Shown here piece after piece: positions 16,957-25,953 of a stretch of DNA of 64,000 nucleotides. The stretch is from Oscillatoriales cyanobacterium. Lineage in GTDB: Bacteria; Cyanobacteriota; Cyanobacteriia; Cyanobacteriales; Laspinemataceae. How positions within the stretch are numbered: the stretch's first letter is position 1; each line of letters opens with the position of its first letter. The stretch spans positions 124,001 to 188,000 of the forward strand of contig JAABRM010000005.1 of the NCBI GenBank assembly GCA_011390955.1. Reading direction: 5' to 3'. The notes under the pieces were generated by a model. That model worked only from the letters and a program-made list of their open reading frames with translations, had not been told where the DNA came from and made no database searches. Made by a program: the position numbers and the translations under genes.

Positions 16957-18087
16957 TTAAAAATCTACCCCGCGCTTCAATTCAACCCCTTGGTTAGCAT
17001 AATGTTTGTGACAGAATACTTCCGAGTGAATACTAGCGAGTTCAAAATAAGCGGGGATATTTTGACAGCGACCTGTAATAATAATTTCCGTATCCTTGGG
17101 TTTGCGTAACAGGGCTTCTACAATGGGTTCAACGGGCAGTAATTCTAAATCCACCGTCGGGTTTAGTTCATCCAGGATAATCGTTTTATATAGACCAGAA
17201 GCGATCGCTGCCCTAGCAATTTCCCAACCGCGTTCCGCTTCCACATAGTCGATTTCTTGTTGTTTTCCGCGCCAAACAATCGCATCTCCGCCGCAACGTT
17301 GATGATCCACCAAATTAGGATAGATTTGGCGCAAAGCCGCGATCGCTGCATCCTCCGTATAGCCACTCCCCCCTTTCAGCCATTGCATAATCAAAACGCG
17401 GTGCGATTGGTCTTGAGAAATACCCTTACCAATGGCTTGTAATGCCTTACCCAAAGCACTCGTAGACTTGCCTTTTCCTGCCCCGGTATAAATTTCGATC
17501 CCACTTAACCCCTGTTCCTCCGCTAATGGGTGGTATTGCGGTTTCATTTCCGAATGTAAATCCGCAATTTCCAGTAACGCGGCGGGGGTACTGCGGCCCG
17601 TGGCGATAATTTCCACATGATCTGGTTTATGCTGGAGGGTGCGGACGACTTCATCCACTGGCAATAAGCCCAAGTCTAACAGGGGGTTCAGTTCATCCAA
17701 AACGACCACGGAATACAGACCAGAGGCGATCGCCCCCTTAGCCACATCCCAACCCCGTTGGGCTTCCATTCGGTCAAAGCGGGTGATTTCATCGGGGCCA
17801 AAAAACTCCGCCCGACCCGTGCGAACTTGGTCAATCAAATGGGGAAAGCCCTGTTGCAAAGCAGCGATTGCGGCATCTTCCTCGTACTCTCGCCCTGGCC
17901 CCTTCAGAAACCGCAGCAACAGCACTCGACTTTGATCCGGGGTATTAATTCCCAAGCCAATTGAGCGTAAAACCACGCCCAAAGCGGCTTGAGACTTGCC
18001 CTTGCCAGCCCCATCATACACATGGATTTGACCCATAATGCGGTTTTGAACTTGAGCGGTGCGAATGCCGATCCCAGCGCGTGTCAT
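16957..18087 (-). CDS. Tandem-duplicated cob(I)alamin adenosyltransferase-like P-loop protein
   Basis: 376 residues made of two BtuR/CobO/CobP-type halves. Half 1 (~18-190) has YDGAGKGKSQAALG, SGLYSVVVLDELNP and HVEIIATGRS. Half 2 (~195-370) has YTGAGKGKSTSALG, SGLYKTIILDELNP and DTEIIITGRC. Both keep the P-loop and the DELN segment typical of CobA-type ATP:corrinoid adenosyltransferases, which normally act as homodimers of ~190-aa chains. The fused form may be an intramolecular dimer. The usual partner role is conversion of cobalamin to adenosylcobalamin; direct evidence for activity is lacking. An alternative start lies at Met18. Confidence 0.85.
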   Translation of the reverse strand: MTRAGIGIRTAQVQNRIMGQIHVYDGAGKGKSQAALGVVLRSIGLGINTPDQSRVLLLRFLKGPGREYEEDAAIAALQQGFPHLIDQVRTGRAEFFGPDEITRFDRMEAQRGWDVAKGAIASGLYSVVVLDELNPLLDLGLLPVDEVVRTLQHKPDHVEIIATGRSTPAALLEIADLHSEMKPQYHPLAEEQGLSGIEIYTGAGKGKSTSALGKALQAIGKGISQDQSHRVLIMQWLKGGSGYTEDAAIAALRQIYPNLVDHQRCGGDAIVWRGKQQEIDYVEAERGWEIARAAIASGLYKTIILDELNPTVDLELLPVEPIVEALLRKPKDTEIIITGRCQNIPAYFELASIHSEVFCHKHYANQGVELKRGVDF

Positions 18088-18394
18088 AATTTCGTCTCTT
18101 TGTCAGTAGTGAATAGTATCAGGAGTAATTCGTTAAGCTAATTGGGAACGCGCAACTATAGCAACAGATTTTCTAGTTAGCTGACTTCCCTGTTTCCTAG
18201 TTTAGAATATCAGAAAGAACTTATGCAGCGTAACCGAGATGTTTTCTTCCTGTCAAGCTAAGAAAAAAATTTAATTTTTCTGCCCAAGCCTTTTTTGTTC
18301 ACCTTTTCCCTATGTGTAGCCATGCCAATTAAATCATCAATTAAATTATCCCTAAATTGCCTGTGATTATATTTTTTTAACTTAATTATTACTT
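18088..18394. other. Intergenic gap, no gene seen
   Basis: AT-rich DNA between the divergent adenosyltransferase-like gene (-) and fraC (+). It presumably contains both promoters. No strong hairpin, repeat or recognised RNA element stands out. Confidence 0.4.
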
Positions 18395-18907
18395 ATGCTG
18401 ACTTCAATTATACCATTAAAAACATTATTTTTACAGAGTTTATTTGTTTTAGTTCAAATTACTATTGAATCTTCATTTTTATATCATTCTTTAAAACTGT
18501 CTCGCAAAGCCAGTTTAGAATACTCCATTCCCATGAACTTATTCTCAACCATCATGGGCTGGTTAATTTTTCTATTTTTTGTGCCATTAGCAGAGCCAAA
18601 CTTTCAAATTAAAATAATGAACTTTATTCTATTCAATAAACTATCCGATCGCGCAGATTTTTTGATTGCTATAATGATTTTGACGGTATTCACATTAGAT
18701 TTAGTTTTAAAACTGCTAATGTTTATGTTTTTAGAAAAGCTGCAAAAAGCTTTTTCCGTAGCTGCTGTTATTCCCCCAGGAAAGGGAAAAATTTTCTGCC
18801 AAAAACGGCGAAGTAACAAAAAATATCAATTTATTATTTGGGGACATTCTTGCAGTCATATGTTGATCTTATTACTCTTAACTTTAGTCAACTTAAATTC
18901 ACGATGA
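18395..18907 (+). CDS. fraC: Filament integrity protein FraC-like
   Basis: A 170-residue membrane protein with about four hydrophobic helices: ~residues 10-33, 48-70, 85-112 and 145-165. The middle carries the charged KLSRKASLEYS and FCQKRRSNKKYQ loops. Size, topology and position directly before a FraD-like gene match FraC of filamentous cyanobacteria, which in Anabaena is needed for filament integrity and intercellular exchange. Its stop overlaps the next start (ATGA, 18904-18907). The identification combines sequence impression and gene order, so it is good but not certain. Confidence 0.75.
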   Translation: MLTSIIPLKTLFLQSLFVLVQITIESSFLYHSLKLSRKASLEYSIPMNLFSTIMGWLIFLFFVPLAEPNFQIKIMNFILFNKLSDRADFLIAIMILTVFTLDLVLKLLMFMFLEKLQKAFSVAAVIPPGKGKIFCQKRRSNKKYQFIIWGHSCSHMLILLLLTLVNLNSR

Positions 18908-19920
18908 ATCCAATTACCAAAATATTACAAACCATCGGCAACTTTTTTAAAGCCCCGAAAGCTATTTCTTGGCAGACCCTGATGTTCCTCAGTATGTTTT
19001 CCTTAGCATTTGCACTTTTTGCATATCTTTTACCCGATCGCGCTGGTATTGTAACGGCAAATGTGAGTGGTAATTTTGCCTTAATTTTTTTGATTATTGG
19101 CATTTTTTGGTTTTTCACCGAAAAAAGAACGCGAATTTTTGGCATTAAAGTAAGACCGATTGTTGTGGGATTATTAATTTCTTTCCTTCTATTTAAAAAT
19201 ATTGCCGCTAATCTATTTTTTGCCATTGGACAATTTGCTCCAATTATTTGTGGCCTAATTGCTATTCTACCAGATATTTATCAACAGTTTAAATTGAGTA
19301 AACCCGATTTAGAGAAATTTCAACAAATAATTGCTATATTCTTAGTTTATTTATTAATCAGTTGTTGGTTTAGTTTTTACCTCTTTATTCAAAACTGGTC
19401 AAAAGCTAATTACCCGGAAAATTTTTACATCGATCAAAATTTTAGTCAAAGTATTTTTGTAGTTCAAGTAATCCCCAGTTCGGTGACTGGGCAAAAAAAA
19501 TTGCTCAAGACTCCCGAAGAGATTCTAAACTTTTTTGAAGTTTATCTGAAAAACAAATTAGAGAATCAAGCTTGGGCAAGGGTTGAATCTTATTTAAAAT
19601 TATTAGATTCTAAATATTTAAAAAATCAAATTAATCAGTTGTTAATCAGTAAAATAGAAGACAGCCAATGGTCGGTGAGGCTTGAAGTAGAATCACCGGA
19701 AGACATCGGTAAACCCAATGTTTCAGAATATAATTTAACCTTATGGGTAATTTGGTCAGGTGCTAGTGAAGATTCACCTACATACCGTCTGAAAAAAACT
19801 TGTAAAGTCCGGCAACAGAATCTCAGTATTCCTAGTGCTATTTCTAGTGCCAACAGCAAAGGAGTTGCGGAACTAATTTGCGAAAAAACGACCCTAATTC
19901 CCCAAGAAAATACTCCTTAA
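18904..19920 (+). CDS. fraD: Septal-junction protein FraD-like (DUF5357)
   Basis: 338 residues starting at the ATG that overlaps the fraC stop; an upstream extension to 18838 is possible but the coupled start is preferred. About five membrane helices lie in the N-terminal half (~25-175, e.g. LMFLSMFSLAFALFAYLL, FALIFLIIGIFWFF). A long hydrophilic, presumably periplasmic C-terminal domain follows (~200-338), containing FVVQVIPSSVTGQKK and ESYLKLLDSKYLKNQ. This is the FraD layout; in Anabaena FraD is a component of the septal junctions that join adjacent cells. A third gene of the Anabaena operon, fraE, is not directly downstream; an FHA-ABC transporter is. Confidence 0.78.
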   Translation: MNPITKILQTIGNFFKAPKAISWQTLMFLSMFSLAFALFAYLLPDRAGIVTANVSGNFALIFLIIGIFWFFTEKRTRIFGIKVRPIVVGLLISFLLFKNIAANLFFAIGQFAPIICGLIAILPDIYQQFKLSKPDLEKFQQIIAIFLVYLLISCWFSFYLFIQNWSKANYPENFYIDQNFSQSIFVVQVIPSSVTGQKKLLKTPEEILNFFEVYLKNKLENQAWARVESYLKLLDSKYLKNQINQLLISKIEDSQWSVRLEVESPEDIGKPNVSEYNLTLWVIWSGASEDSPTYRLKKTCKVRQQNLSIPSAISSANSKGVAELICEKTTLIPQENTP

Positions 19921-19931
19921 GTCTTTTGCTT

Positions 19932-20033
19932 TATAGCGGTTATGATCCCGATGAAGTACAGAGTTTTTCTGGATTCTAGCGGGCGCGGGAATGACAGAGT
20001 TTTTTGTACTTCATAACTCTGCCAAGTGCTATA
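19932..20033. mobile_element. MITE-like element (TATAGC family), copy 1
   Basis: A 102-bp element with TATAGC/GCTATA termini and long imperfect inverted arms: GATGAAGTACAGAGTTTTTC on the left, TTTTTTGTACTTCATAACTC on the right. Its centre is REP-like (GGATTC...GGGAATGACAG). A reverse-oriented homologue lies at 46704-46801. It sits between fraD and the FHA-ABC transporter gene. Confidence 0.75.
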
Positions 20034-20141
20034 AATCCGCCGGGAATTTTCCGCTATCGGCGGCAAATCCATAGCCGATTCATGATATTTTGAGTAAAAT
20101 TTAGTCACAATCAATCAAGCGATCCTTAAGGAGTGGCGCTG

Positions 20142-22559
20142 ATGACCAATCAAATTCCCACAACGGTTGTAGGAAGCAGACCCTATATCGTCTTGAACAA
20201 CCAAGGCGAAACCGTGCAACTTGAACTGACTAAACCCACGCATATTTTAGGCAGACCGGGGGGACAGGCAGACTTGATAGTTCCTAATTGGCCGATTATG
20301 TCTCGGGAGCACGCGGTACTGCGGCAAATAGGAAGTGACTACCATATTTATGATGGATATCAAAATAAACCCAGTACCAATGGCTTATTTTTAGGCCGAA
20401 CTCGGGTTAATTTGGCTGATGGGTTGCAGCTTACCAATGGCATGGAATTACGCATAGGTCAAAATCCTAAAGATGAGATTATTTTGACCTATTTTAATCC
20501 GATGGGCAATCAGGCGGCTGTTCCCCCGTCTCAGCCGTCGTATTCTCTAACCCAATTCCCCTTTTTAATTGGTCGCGACCCGGTTAATGCTAATTTACAT
20601 TTAGAAAGTCCGGTTATTTCTCGTCGTCACGCCAGCATTGAACCGGCAGGGTCGGGGAAATATCTGTTACAAGATTATAGTACCAATGGGGTGTTTGTTA
20701 ATAATCAGCGAGTCCAAGATAAAGCCAATTTGGGTGATGGGGATACGATTAGAATTGGCCCCTATATTTTGGTGCTGCGAGGCGATCGCCTGCAAATTTT
20801 AGATCGGGGCAACCAAATTCGCCTAGATGCACAAAATTTGGTGCGAGATGTTAAAGATAAAAAAGGACAGCCGAAACGGTTACTCGATCGCATTAACTTG
20901 GCGATCGAACCGGGACATTTTGTGGCCTTAGTGGGAGGGAGTGGCACCGGAAAATCTACTTTAATGAAAACTTTGTTAGGGATTAATCCGACCAATGAAG
21001 GAAAGGTTTATCTCAACGGCGATGATTTGCAACAAAACTTTAATATGTATCGCAATCAAATTGGTTATGTCCCCCAAGATGATATTATTCACGGGCAATT
21101 AACCGTGACAGAAGTGCTGACTTATGCGGCAAAATTGCGCTTACCCCCAGATATTAATGTCCGGGAATTAATCGAAAAAACCCTGAGTGAAATTGAGATG
21201 AGCGATCGCCGGGATGAATTAGTGAGTAACCTGAGTGGGGGGCAGCGGAAACGAGTCAGTATTGGGGTAGAATTGTTGGCAGATCCGAAATTATTCTTTT
21301 TAGATGAACCCACTTCTGGTTTAGATCCGGGGTTGGATAAAAAGATGATGCAATTGCTGAGAAAACTAGCGGATCAAGGTCGGACGATTATTTTAGTCAC
21401 CCATGCCACGGCGAATATTACTTTGTGCGATCGCGTTGTATTCATGGGAGTTGGCGGGCGGTTATGCTACTTTGGCCCACCGAAAGAAGCCTTTCAATTT
21501 TTCCAGATTAAGACTGGGGATTTTGCCGATATTTACAATCAATTAGAAGACAAAAATAAGGTGAAAAAATGGGCGGATAAATTTAGCAATTCTACTTATT
21601 ATAGCCGTTATATCACTAATTACATCAGCAGTCAAAACCAAACTGGTCAAAATTATGCCAATCAAAATCAGAGTTCGGCTAAAAAACCGGCTAAACCGAA
21701 ACAAGTCAAAGCGTCACCTTGGCAACAATTATCGATTCTAACTCAGCGCTATTTAAAATTAAGTCTCCGCGACCCCCTGAACTTAGGTTTATCCTTGCTA
21801 ACTGCCCCAGTGGGAATTGCTTTAATGACTTTAGCCCTGCCGGATAAAAATCCTTTAATTGGCGAACCAGAACCCAGTTTAGCCCCTTTAGCCCTCAAGG
21901 TATTATTTGTGTTTACTTGTGCCGCCCTTTGGGTGGGACTTTCCTCCTCTTTACAAGAAATTGTCAAAGAAGCGGCGATTTATTTCCGAGAACGATTAGT
22001 TAATTTAGGACTAGGGGCTTATCTGGGTTCAAAAGCGATCGTCTTAGGACTTTTAGCCCTAGGGCAAACCGCTTTAATCACCGGGACAATTTTGCTGGGT
22101 TTCAAACCTCCAGAACCGGAGTTAATTTCCTGGTCATTAGGATTATCCATCACCACATTCCTCTCTTTATTTACTTGCATGAGTCTGGGCTTGCTGATTT
22201 CTGCCTTAGCCAAAAATAGCGCTCAAGCTAATAGTACATTGCCGCTGTTATTGCTACCACAAATTATTTTTTCGGGAGTATTATTTAAAATGGAAGGGGT
22301 AGCAGAAAAGATATCTTGGTTAATGCTGAGTCGTTGGTCTGTGGGGGCTTATGGTGCTTTGGTGAATGTGAATGCAATGGTGCCCGACCCGGAAAAGTAT
22401 ATTGATTACTACGGAGAACGGATTCCTTTACCATTCGATCCGACACCAATTTATGATGCAACTTGGCAGAATTTAGCCTCGAATTGGGGGTTTTTGTTAT
22501 TGCATACGGGGATTTATTTGGGCTTGACTTTGTGGGTGCAAAAGCGCAAGGATATTTAG
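20142..22559 (+). CDS. FHA-domain ABC transporter (ABC-G/ABC-2 type half transporter)
   Basis: 805 residues. Two FHA phosphothreonine-binding domains lie at ~15-110 (IMSREHAVLRQ) and ~130-215 (LIGRDP..., VISRRHASIEP, STNGVFVNNQ). The ATPase follows (~230-450) with GGSGTGKSTL (Walker A), LSGGQRKRVSIG (signature) and LFFLDEPTSGLDPG (Walker B). A C-terminal ABC-2 permease has ~6 helices (~545-800). ATG 20142 has AAGGAG at 20128-20133; an upstream GTG at 20133 is less likely. FHA modules suggest control by Ser/Thr kinases such as those at 23232 and 36102 (inference). The substrate is unknown. It lies 221 nt after fraD on the same strand, separated by a MITE-like element. Confidence 0.92.
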   Translation: MTNQIPTTVVGSRPYIVLNNQGETVQLELTKPTHILGRPGGQADLIVPNWPIMSREHAVLRQIGSDYHIYDGYQNKPSTNGLFLGRTRVNLADGLQLTNGMELRIGQNPKDEIILTYFNPMGNQAAVPPSQPSYSLTQFPFLIGRDPVNANLHLESPVISRRHASIEPAGSGKYLLQDYSTNGVFVNNQRVQDKANLGDGDTIRIGPYILVLRGDRLQILDRGNQIRLDAQNLVRDVKDKKGQPKRLLDRINLAIEPGHFVALVGGSGTGKSTLMKTLLGINPTNEGKVYLNGDDLQQNFNMYRNQIGYVPQDDIIHGQLTVTEVLTYAAKLRLPPDINVRELIEKTLSEIEMSDRRDELVSNLSGGQRKRVSIGVELLADPKLFFLDEPTSGLDPGLDKKMMQLLRKLADQGRTIILVTHATANITLCDRVVFMGVGGRLCYFGPPKEAFQFFQIKTGDFADIYNQLEDKNKVKKWADKFSNSTYYSRYITNYISSQNQTGQNYANQNQSSAKKPAKPKQVKASPWQQLSILTQRYLKLSLRDPLNLGLSLLTAPVGIALMTLALPDKNPLIGEPEPSLAPLALKVLFVFTCAALWVGLSSSLQEIVKEAAIYFRERLVNLGLGAYLGSKAIVLGLLALGQTALITGTILLGFKPPEPELISWSLGLSITTFLSLFTCMSLGLLISALAKNSAQANSTLPLLLLPQIIFSGVLFKMEGVAEKISWLMLSRWSVGAYGALVNVNAMVPDPEKYIDYYGERIPLPFDPTPIYDATWQNLASNWGFLLLHTGIYLGLTLWVQKRKDI

Positions 22560-22778
22560 AGACTTACAGGACTTACGCATAAACCCTAAATCTGTAGGGT
22601 TGATTCGCGAATCAACCCTACATAGAGAGATTGATATTAAATAATGCGTAAGTCCTGACTTAGAAAGGTAGGGTGGGCAAAAGCGCACCCTACAATGATT
22701 GTACTAAGAAGCCCCCCTTAAAAAGGGGGGTTGGGGGGATCAATCCGGATTTTTGCACTCTTCTCTAATGAAGAAATA
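22560..22778. repeat. Cluster of dispersed palindromes
   Basis: Contains GTAGGGTTGATTCGC/GAATCAACCCTAC (about 22591-22622), a GTAGGGTGGGCAAAAGCGCACCCTAC hairpin (about 22668-22693) and a G-run core resembling that of the TAGACAA elements (AAAAAGGGGGGTTGGGGGGA, about 22720-22739). No gene. Confidence 0.65.
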
Positions 22779-22919
22779 ATACCAAATACGGTTGTCATAT
22801 ACTGACTATGCTCATTACCTAAAACGCTTGTGGATTCCCGCCTTCGCGGGAATGACATATGACCCCCGTCTTCACGGGGGCAGGCTTTATAAAAGGGTTT
22901 TGACAACCGTATTTGGTAT
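22779..22919. mobile_element. MITE-like element with 19-bp terminal inverted repeats
   Basis: A 141-bp element bounded by ATACCAAATACGGTTGTCA and TGACAACCGTATTTGGTAT, perfect over 19 bp. The interior has two further hairpins: GGATTCCCGCCTTCGCGGGAAT (REP-like) and GACCCCCGTCTTCACGGGGG. Non-coding. It lies upstream of the small gene at 22953. Confidence 0.8.
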
Positions 22920-22952
22920 ATAACTCAGCGCATAGGTTAGGGTAGATTCACT

Positions 22953-23198
22953 ATGATTGTCACCAATGTAAAGATTAGTCAAAAGGCTCAAGAACTTTTA
23001 ATAAAAGTGGCGGCAGAAAAACGAAAGTCTGTGGAGGATCTGGCTTCGGAAATCTTGAATGAAGCGATTGAAAATAAGTTTTCTGGAATCGATCGCATTC
23101 CTGAAGTAGAAAAAGAATATCCCCCGAATCCATTGGCAAATAAACAGCCCTACGCATATTATGCTAACCCTGAAGAGGCAGCTATCCCGCTAGAGTAA
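22953..23198 (+). CDS. Small protein, possible antitoxin-like
   Basis: An 81-residue protein with an N-terminal segment MIVTNVKISQKAQELLIKVAAEKRKSVEDLASEILNEAIE that could be a ribbon-helix-helix or helical dimerisation unit, and an acidic, proline-containing tail. No toxin partner follows; a GGTGGGC/GCCCACC terminator-like hairpin and a convergent kinase gene come next. Function unknown. Start ATG 22953. Confidence 0.6.
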   Translation: MIVTNVKISQKAQELLIKVAAEKRKSVEDLASEILNEAIENKFSGIDRIPEVEKEYPPNPLANKQPYAYYANPEEAAIPLE

Positions 23199-23207
23199 TA
23201 AATGTAG

Positions 23208-23229
23208 GGTGGGCAAAAGCCCACCTTTT
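23208..23229. terminator. GGTGGGC-AAAA-GCCCACC-TTTT hairpin
   Basis: A 7-bp GC-rich stem with a 4-nt loop followed by TTTT lies between convergent genes. The sequence belongs to the dispersed GTAGGGTGGGC repeat family, so the terminator role may be incidental. Confidence 0.6.
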
Positions 23230-23231
23230 GT

Positions 23232-25013
23232 TTAAAGCCGCCTGGTTTGGTCAATAATCCATTGTTGACTTTGTTCATCCCAAATGAGTGAAAATTGCAA
23301 GTTTTCCGAAGAAACTCTGCCCGTTTTCATGTGATAAGTCAACTTGGTATTTACTAAAGCGGTGTCTTCGCTACTTTCGATGACATTCGCTTTAGACACT
23401 TCTACTCTGTCCACCTGATTCCACCAATCCAAATAATCTTGATAGCTGCCTGATTGTTTGGATCTAAATTTTGGAGATAGCTGATTCCAAGTGGTAGAAT
23501 ATTGCCGTTGATTAATTTGGTCATAGTAATTTCTGACCGCTTCAGTCCGGGATGGTTTAGGGCTGGGTTCTGAGGGCTGAAATATTTCAGATATTGGTGA
23601 GTTATTTGAGGTTTCCGGCTGGGTTTCTGGCTGGGTTTCCGGCTGGGTTTCCGGTGGGGTTTCTGCGGGGATTGTTTTCTCAGGATTTGGGGGAATATTC
23701 GAGACTTCTGGCTGAGTTTGTGATGGAGTTTCTGCGGGGGGCGTTTTCTCAGGAGTTGGGGGAATGTTGGAGGTTTCTGGTCTTGTTTCTGGCGGAAAGT
23801 ATTGGTTTGGACTAGACGGGTTTGTGGTCGGCAATTGGCTGGTTTCAGGATAGACAGGCGCTGGCTTGGTTGGGGCTGGTTCTGGTGCCCGATCGCTGCT
23901 ATTACCTGTTGAGTTAGAGTTGCTTGACCATTCGGAATTGTCGGATACCGTTGGTTCGCTGGTGGTGTCAGAAGAAGTCGTGGTGACAGGGGTTTTTTTG
24001 TTCTGCATAAAGGCAAAACTGCCTGCAAATGCGGCGCTAAAAATCATCACTCCGACAATGGCGATCGGCAACCAACCACTGTTCGTTTGTTGATTCGTTT
24101 GTTGACTGTAAGTTGTCGCTGAAGTTGGGGGATAAGGATTTATCGGAGATACCGCTACCGTGGCCATGTTTGAGATAGCATTGCCTTGATTTTCTGGTTG
24201 CAATGCTTTCAGCATTTCTTGGGCAGTATAGTAGCGATCGCCGGGATTAAATCTAACCGCCCGATCTAATACTAAAGCTAAATTCGGAGTAACTTGTGGG
24301 GCATAATTTCGCCAGAGAAGTTGTCCAGTCCGAGAATCAGTTTCTAACTCTTGGGGCATTTTGCCCGTTAATAAATAAATCCCGGTCATCCCCAAAGCAT
24401 ATAAATCACTGGAATAAACAGGTCTACCTGCCGCTTGTTCTGCGGGCATAAATCCCGGTGTACCAATAGCAATTGAAGGCACCCCAGAACCGGAAGCCGT
24501 TACTACTGTATTCATGGTTTCTTTAACTGCCCCGAAGTCAATCAAAACCGGCAAACCATCCATGTTGCGAAACATAATATTATCCGGTTTAATGTCACGA
24601 TGGAGAATTTTGTGACTATGGACAAATTCTAAGACTGGCAATAAACTGGCCAGCAAATCTCGCACTTGGCGATCGCTAAATTGACCTGCTTTTTGCAGTT
24701 TATTGGTCAGAGTTTCCCCTGAAACCCATTCTTGAACTAAATAAAATTCTCCCTGGAATTCAAAATAAGCATATAATTTAGGAATTTGCGAATTTTTTTC
24801 CCCTAACTGTTCTAAAACAGCGGCTTCTCGGCCAAAGCGTTCTTTTACCAGTTGGTAAGTTTGCGGATCGCCGGTTACAGGCTTGAGTTGTTTGATTACG
24901 CAACGACGACGGGAGGGCATTTGGGTATCTTCGGCCAAAAAAGTCTCACCAAACCCTCCGCTGCCTAGTGCTGAAATTATCTGATAGCGATTGTTTAAAA
25001 GTGTCGTGTTCAT
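23232..25013 (-). CDS. Membrane Ser/Thr protein kinase with NTF2-like C-terminal domain
   Basis: 593 residues. The kinase domain (~10-270) has GSGGFGETFLAED (Gly loop), VIKQLKP (Lys), HRDIKPDNIMF (catalytic loop), LIDFGAVK (DFG) and GTPGFMPAEQAAG (activation/APE-like). A membrane helix (IAIVGVMIFSAAFAGSFAFM, ~305-325) is followed by a Ser/Thr/Pro-rich linker with repeated TQPE and PEKT-type units (~340-490). The C-terminal ~100 residues (VRNYYDQINQRQYSTTWNQL...WIIDQTRRL) look NTF2/SnoaL-like. It phosphorylates protein Ser/Thr in the cytoplasm and may sense something outside. Repeat-number variation in the linker is likely. The FHA-ABC transporter nearby is a plausible reader of its marks. Confidence 0.9.
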   Translation of the reverse strand: MNTTLLNNRYQIISALGSGGFGETFLAEDTQMPSRRRCVIKQLKPVTGDPQTYQLVKERFGREAAVLEQLGEKNSQIPKLYAYFEFQGEFYLVQEWVSGETLTNKLQKAGQFSDRQVRDLLASLLPVLEFVHSHKILHRDIKPDNIMFRNMDGLPVLIDFGAVKETMNTVVTASGSGVPSIAIGTPGFMPAEQAAGRPVYSSDLYALGMTGIYLLTGKMPQELETDSRTGQLLWRNYAPQVTPNLALVLDRAVRFNPGDRYYTAQEMLKALQPENQGNAISNMATVAVSPINPYPPTSATTYSQQTNQQTNSGWLPIAIVGVMIFSAAFAGSFAFMQNKKTPVTTTSSDTTSEPTVSDNSEWSSNSNSTGNSSDRAPEPAPTKPAPVYPETSQLPTTNPSSPNQYFPPETRPETSNIPPTPEKTPPAETPSQTQPEVSNIPPNPEKTIPAETPPETQPETQPETQPETSNNSPISEIFQPSEPSPKPSRTEAVRNYYDQINQRQYSTTWNQLSPKFRSKQSGSYQDYLDWWNQVDRVEVSKANVIESSEDTALVNTKLTYHMKTGRVSSENLQFSLIWDEQSQQWIIDQTRRL

Positions 25014-25339
25014 AAAAAAGTTAAGATGATGTATTTTTTGGGTTAGTCCTGTTTAATTGTACCTTGGGAAAATGAGCTTTTTCGCTTGTCAAATACCATT
25101 ATATATATTTTGTCAAATTTTTCCACAAATCCTTGGTCGAGGATATTTGGCAGCGGATAGTTGGCAGCGGATAGTTGGCAGCGGATAGATGAATGATTGG
25201 GTAATGGATATTTGGCAGCGGATAGTATTTATATTGTAGGGTGGGCAAAAGCCCACCATCATATATGGTAGGGTGGGTAAAATATGCCTGCCCACCCTAC
25301 GAATGTTAGGGTCTGCGGGATAAATTTTTGTAAATGGTA
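25014..25339. repeat. GGCAGCGGATAGTT tandem repeats and GTAGGGTGGGC palindromes
   Basis: About four copies of TTGGCAGCGGATAG-type units occur between 25145 and 25230 (three contiguous, one separated). Two hairpin repeats of the GTAGGGTGGGC family follow (about 25237-25304). No gene. Confidence 0.7.
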
Positions 25340-25885
25340 TTACTTCAAATCTAGCAAACCTGTTTCTTTGAGTTTGGGGTTAAACCGGAGTTGTTCTTTT
25401 AACCCCCGTTGTGCTAAAATAGATAGAATTTCTGCTTCCACTCGGCGGGCAATTTTCTTTAATACTTTGATTTGGCTGAGTTCATCTCCAGCGGCTTTCT
25501 CATAGTCTTCTTTTTCTCGATCCAGCATCATATTTTTCACGTTAATCGGCTGAGTCCAGGTTTCTAAGGCTGAGGAATTGCCCACAGGAATCGATCCGTT
25601 TTCGGCTATCCAATTTTCGCGAATTTCTTCTAATATTGTCCGGCTGGGTCGGGCGATCGTTTGCACTTTGAACCAATAGCATCGATCCGGCTGACGGATC
25701 AGATGTTGTTTGAGGCTGAGATAAATATCACGAGAATAGCCAATAAACTGTAACTGCTGATTTTGGTCAAAAATTGCATAAACTCCGACTTGACCTTGGA
25801 ATGTATTGTTGATTTCTCCTTCGGGATCTAGATAAGGTAAATATTCTAGGCTGGCTAAGGTAGGATGATTTGTTTGAATTGTCAT
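25340..25885 (-). CDS. GIY-YIG nuclease-domain protein
   Basis: 181 residues from ATG 25885; a longer frame to 25981 exists, but its first 32 codons do not resemble the family. The GIY-YIG-like core is VGVYAIFDQNQQLQFIGYSRDIYLSLKQHL (~residues 33-62). The motif reads VYAIF...FIGYS, a cyanobacterial variant seen in single-domain proteins. The C-terminal part is helical and basic (KVLKKIARRVEAEILSILAQRG). GIY-YIG domains cleave DNA, but the role of this cyanobacterial subgroup is unknown. It shares orientation and a 68-nt gap with the 25954 gene and may form an operon with it. Confidence 0.8.
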   Translation of the reverse strand: MTIQTNHPTLASLEYLPYLDPEGEINNTFQGQVGVYAIFDQNQQLQFIGYSRDIYLSLKQHLIRQPDRCYWFKVQTIARPSRTILEEIRENWIAENGSIPVGNSSALETWTQPINVKNMMLDREKEDYEKAAGDELSQIKVLKKIARRVEAEILSILAQRGLKEQLRFNPKLKETGLLDLK

Positions 25886-25953
25886 AGTTTTGCTTAATTT
25901 ACGGTAAATATTTGCCGAATAATTGCGGTTAGGAATAAAGCCAAAAAAAACCG

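Noticed and set aside
23402-24028. 208-codon reverse-strand frame overlapping the kinase
   Set aside because: Shadow of the Pro/Glu/Thr repeat linker of the kinase in another frame on the same strand.
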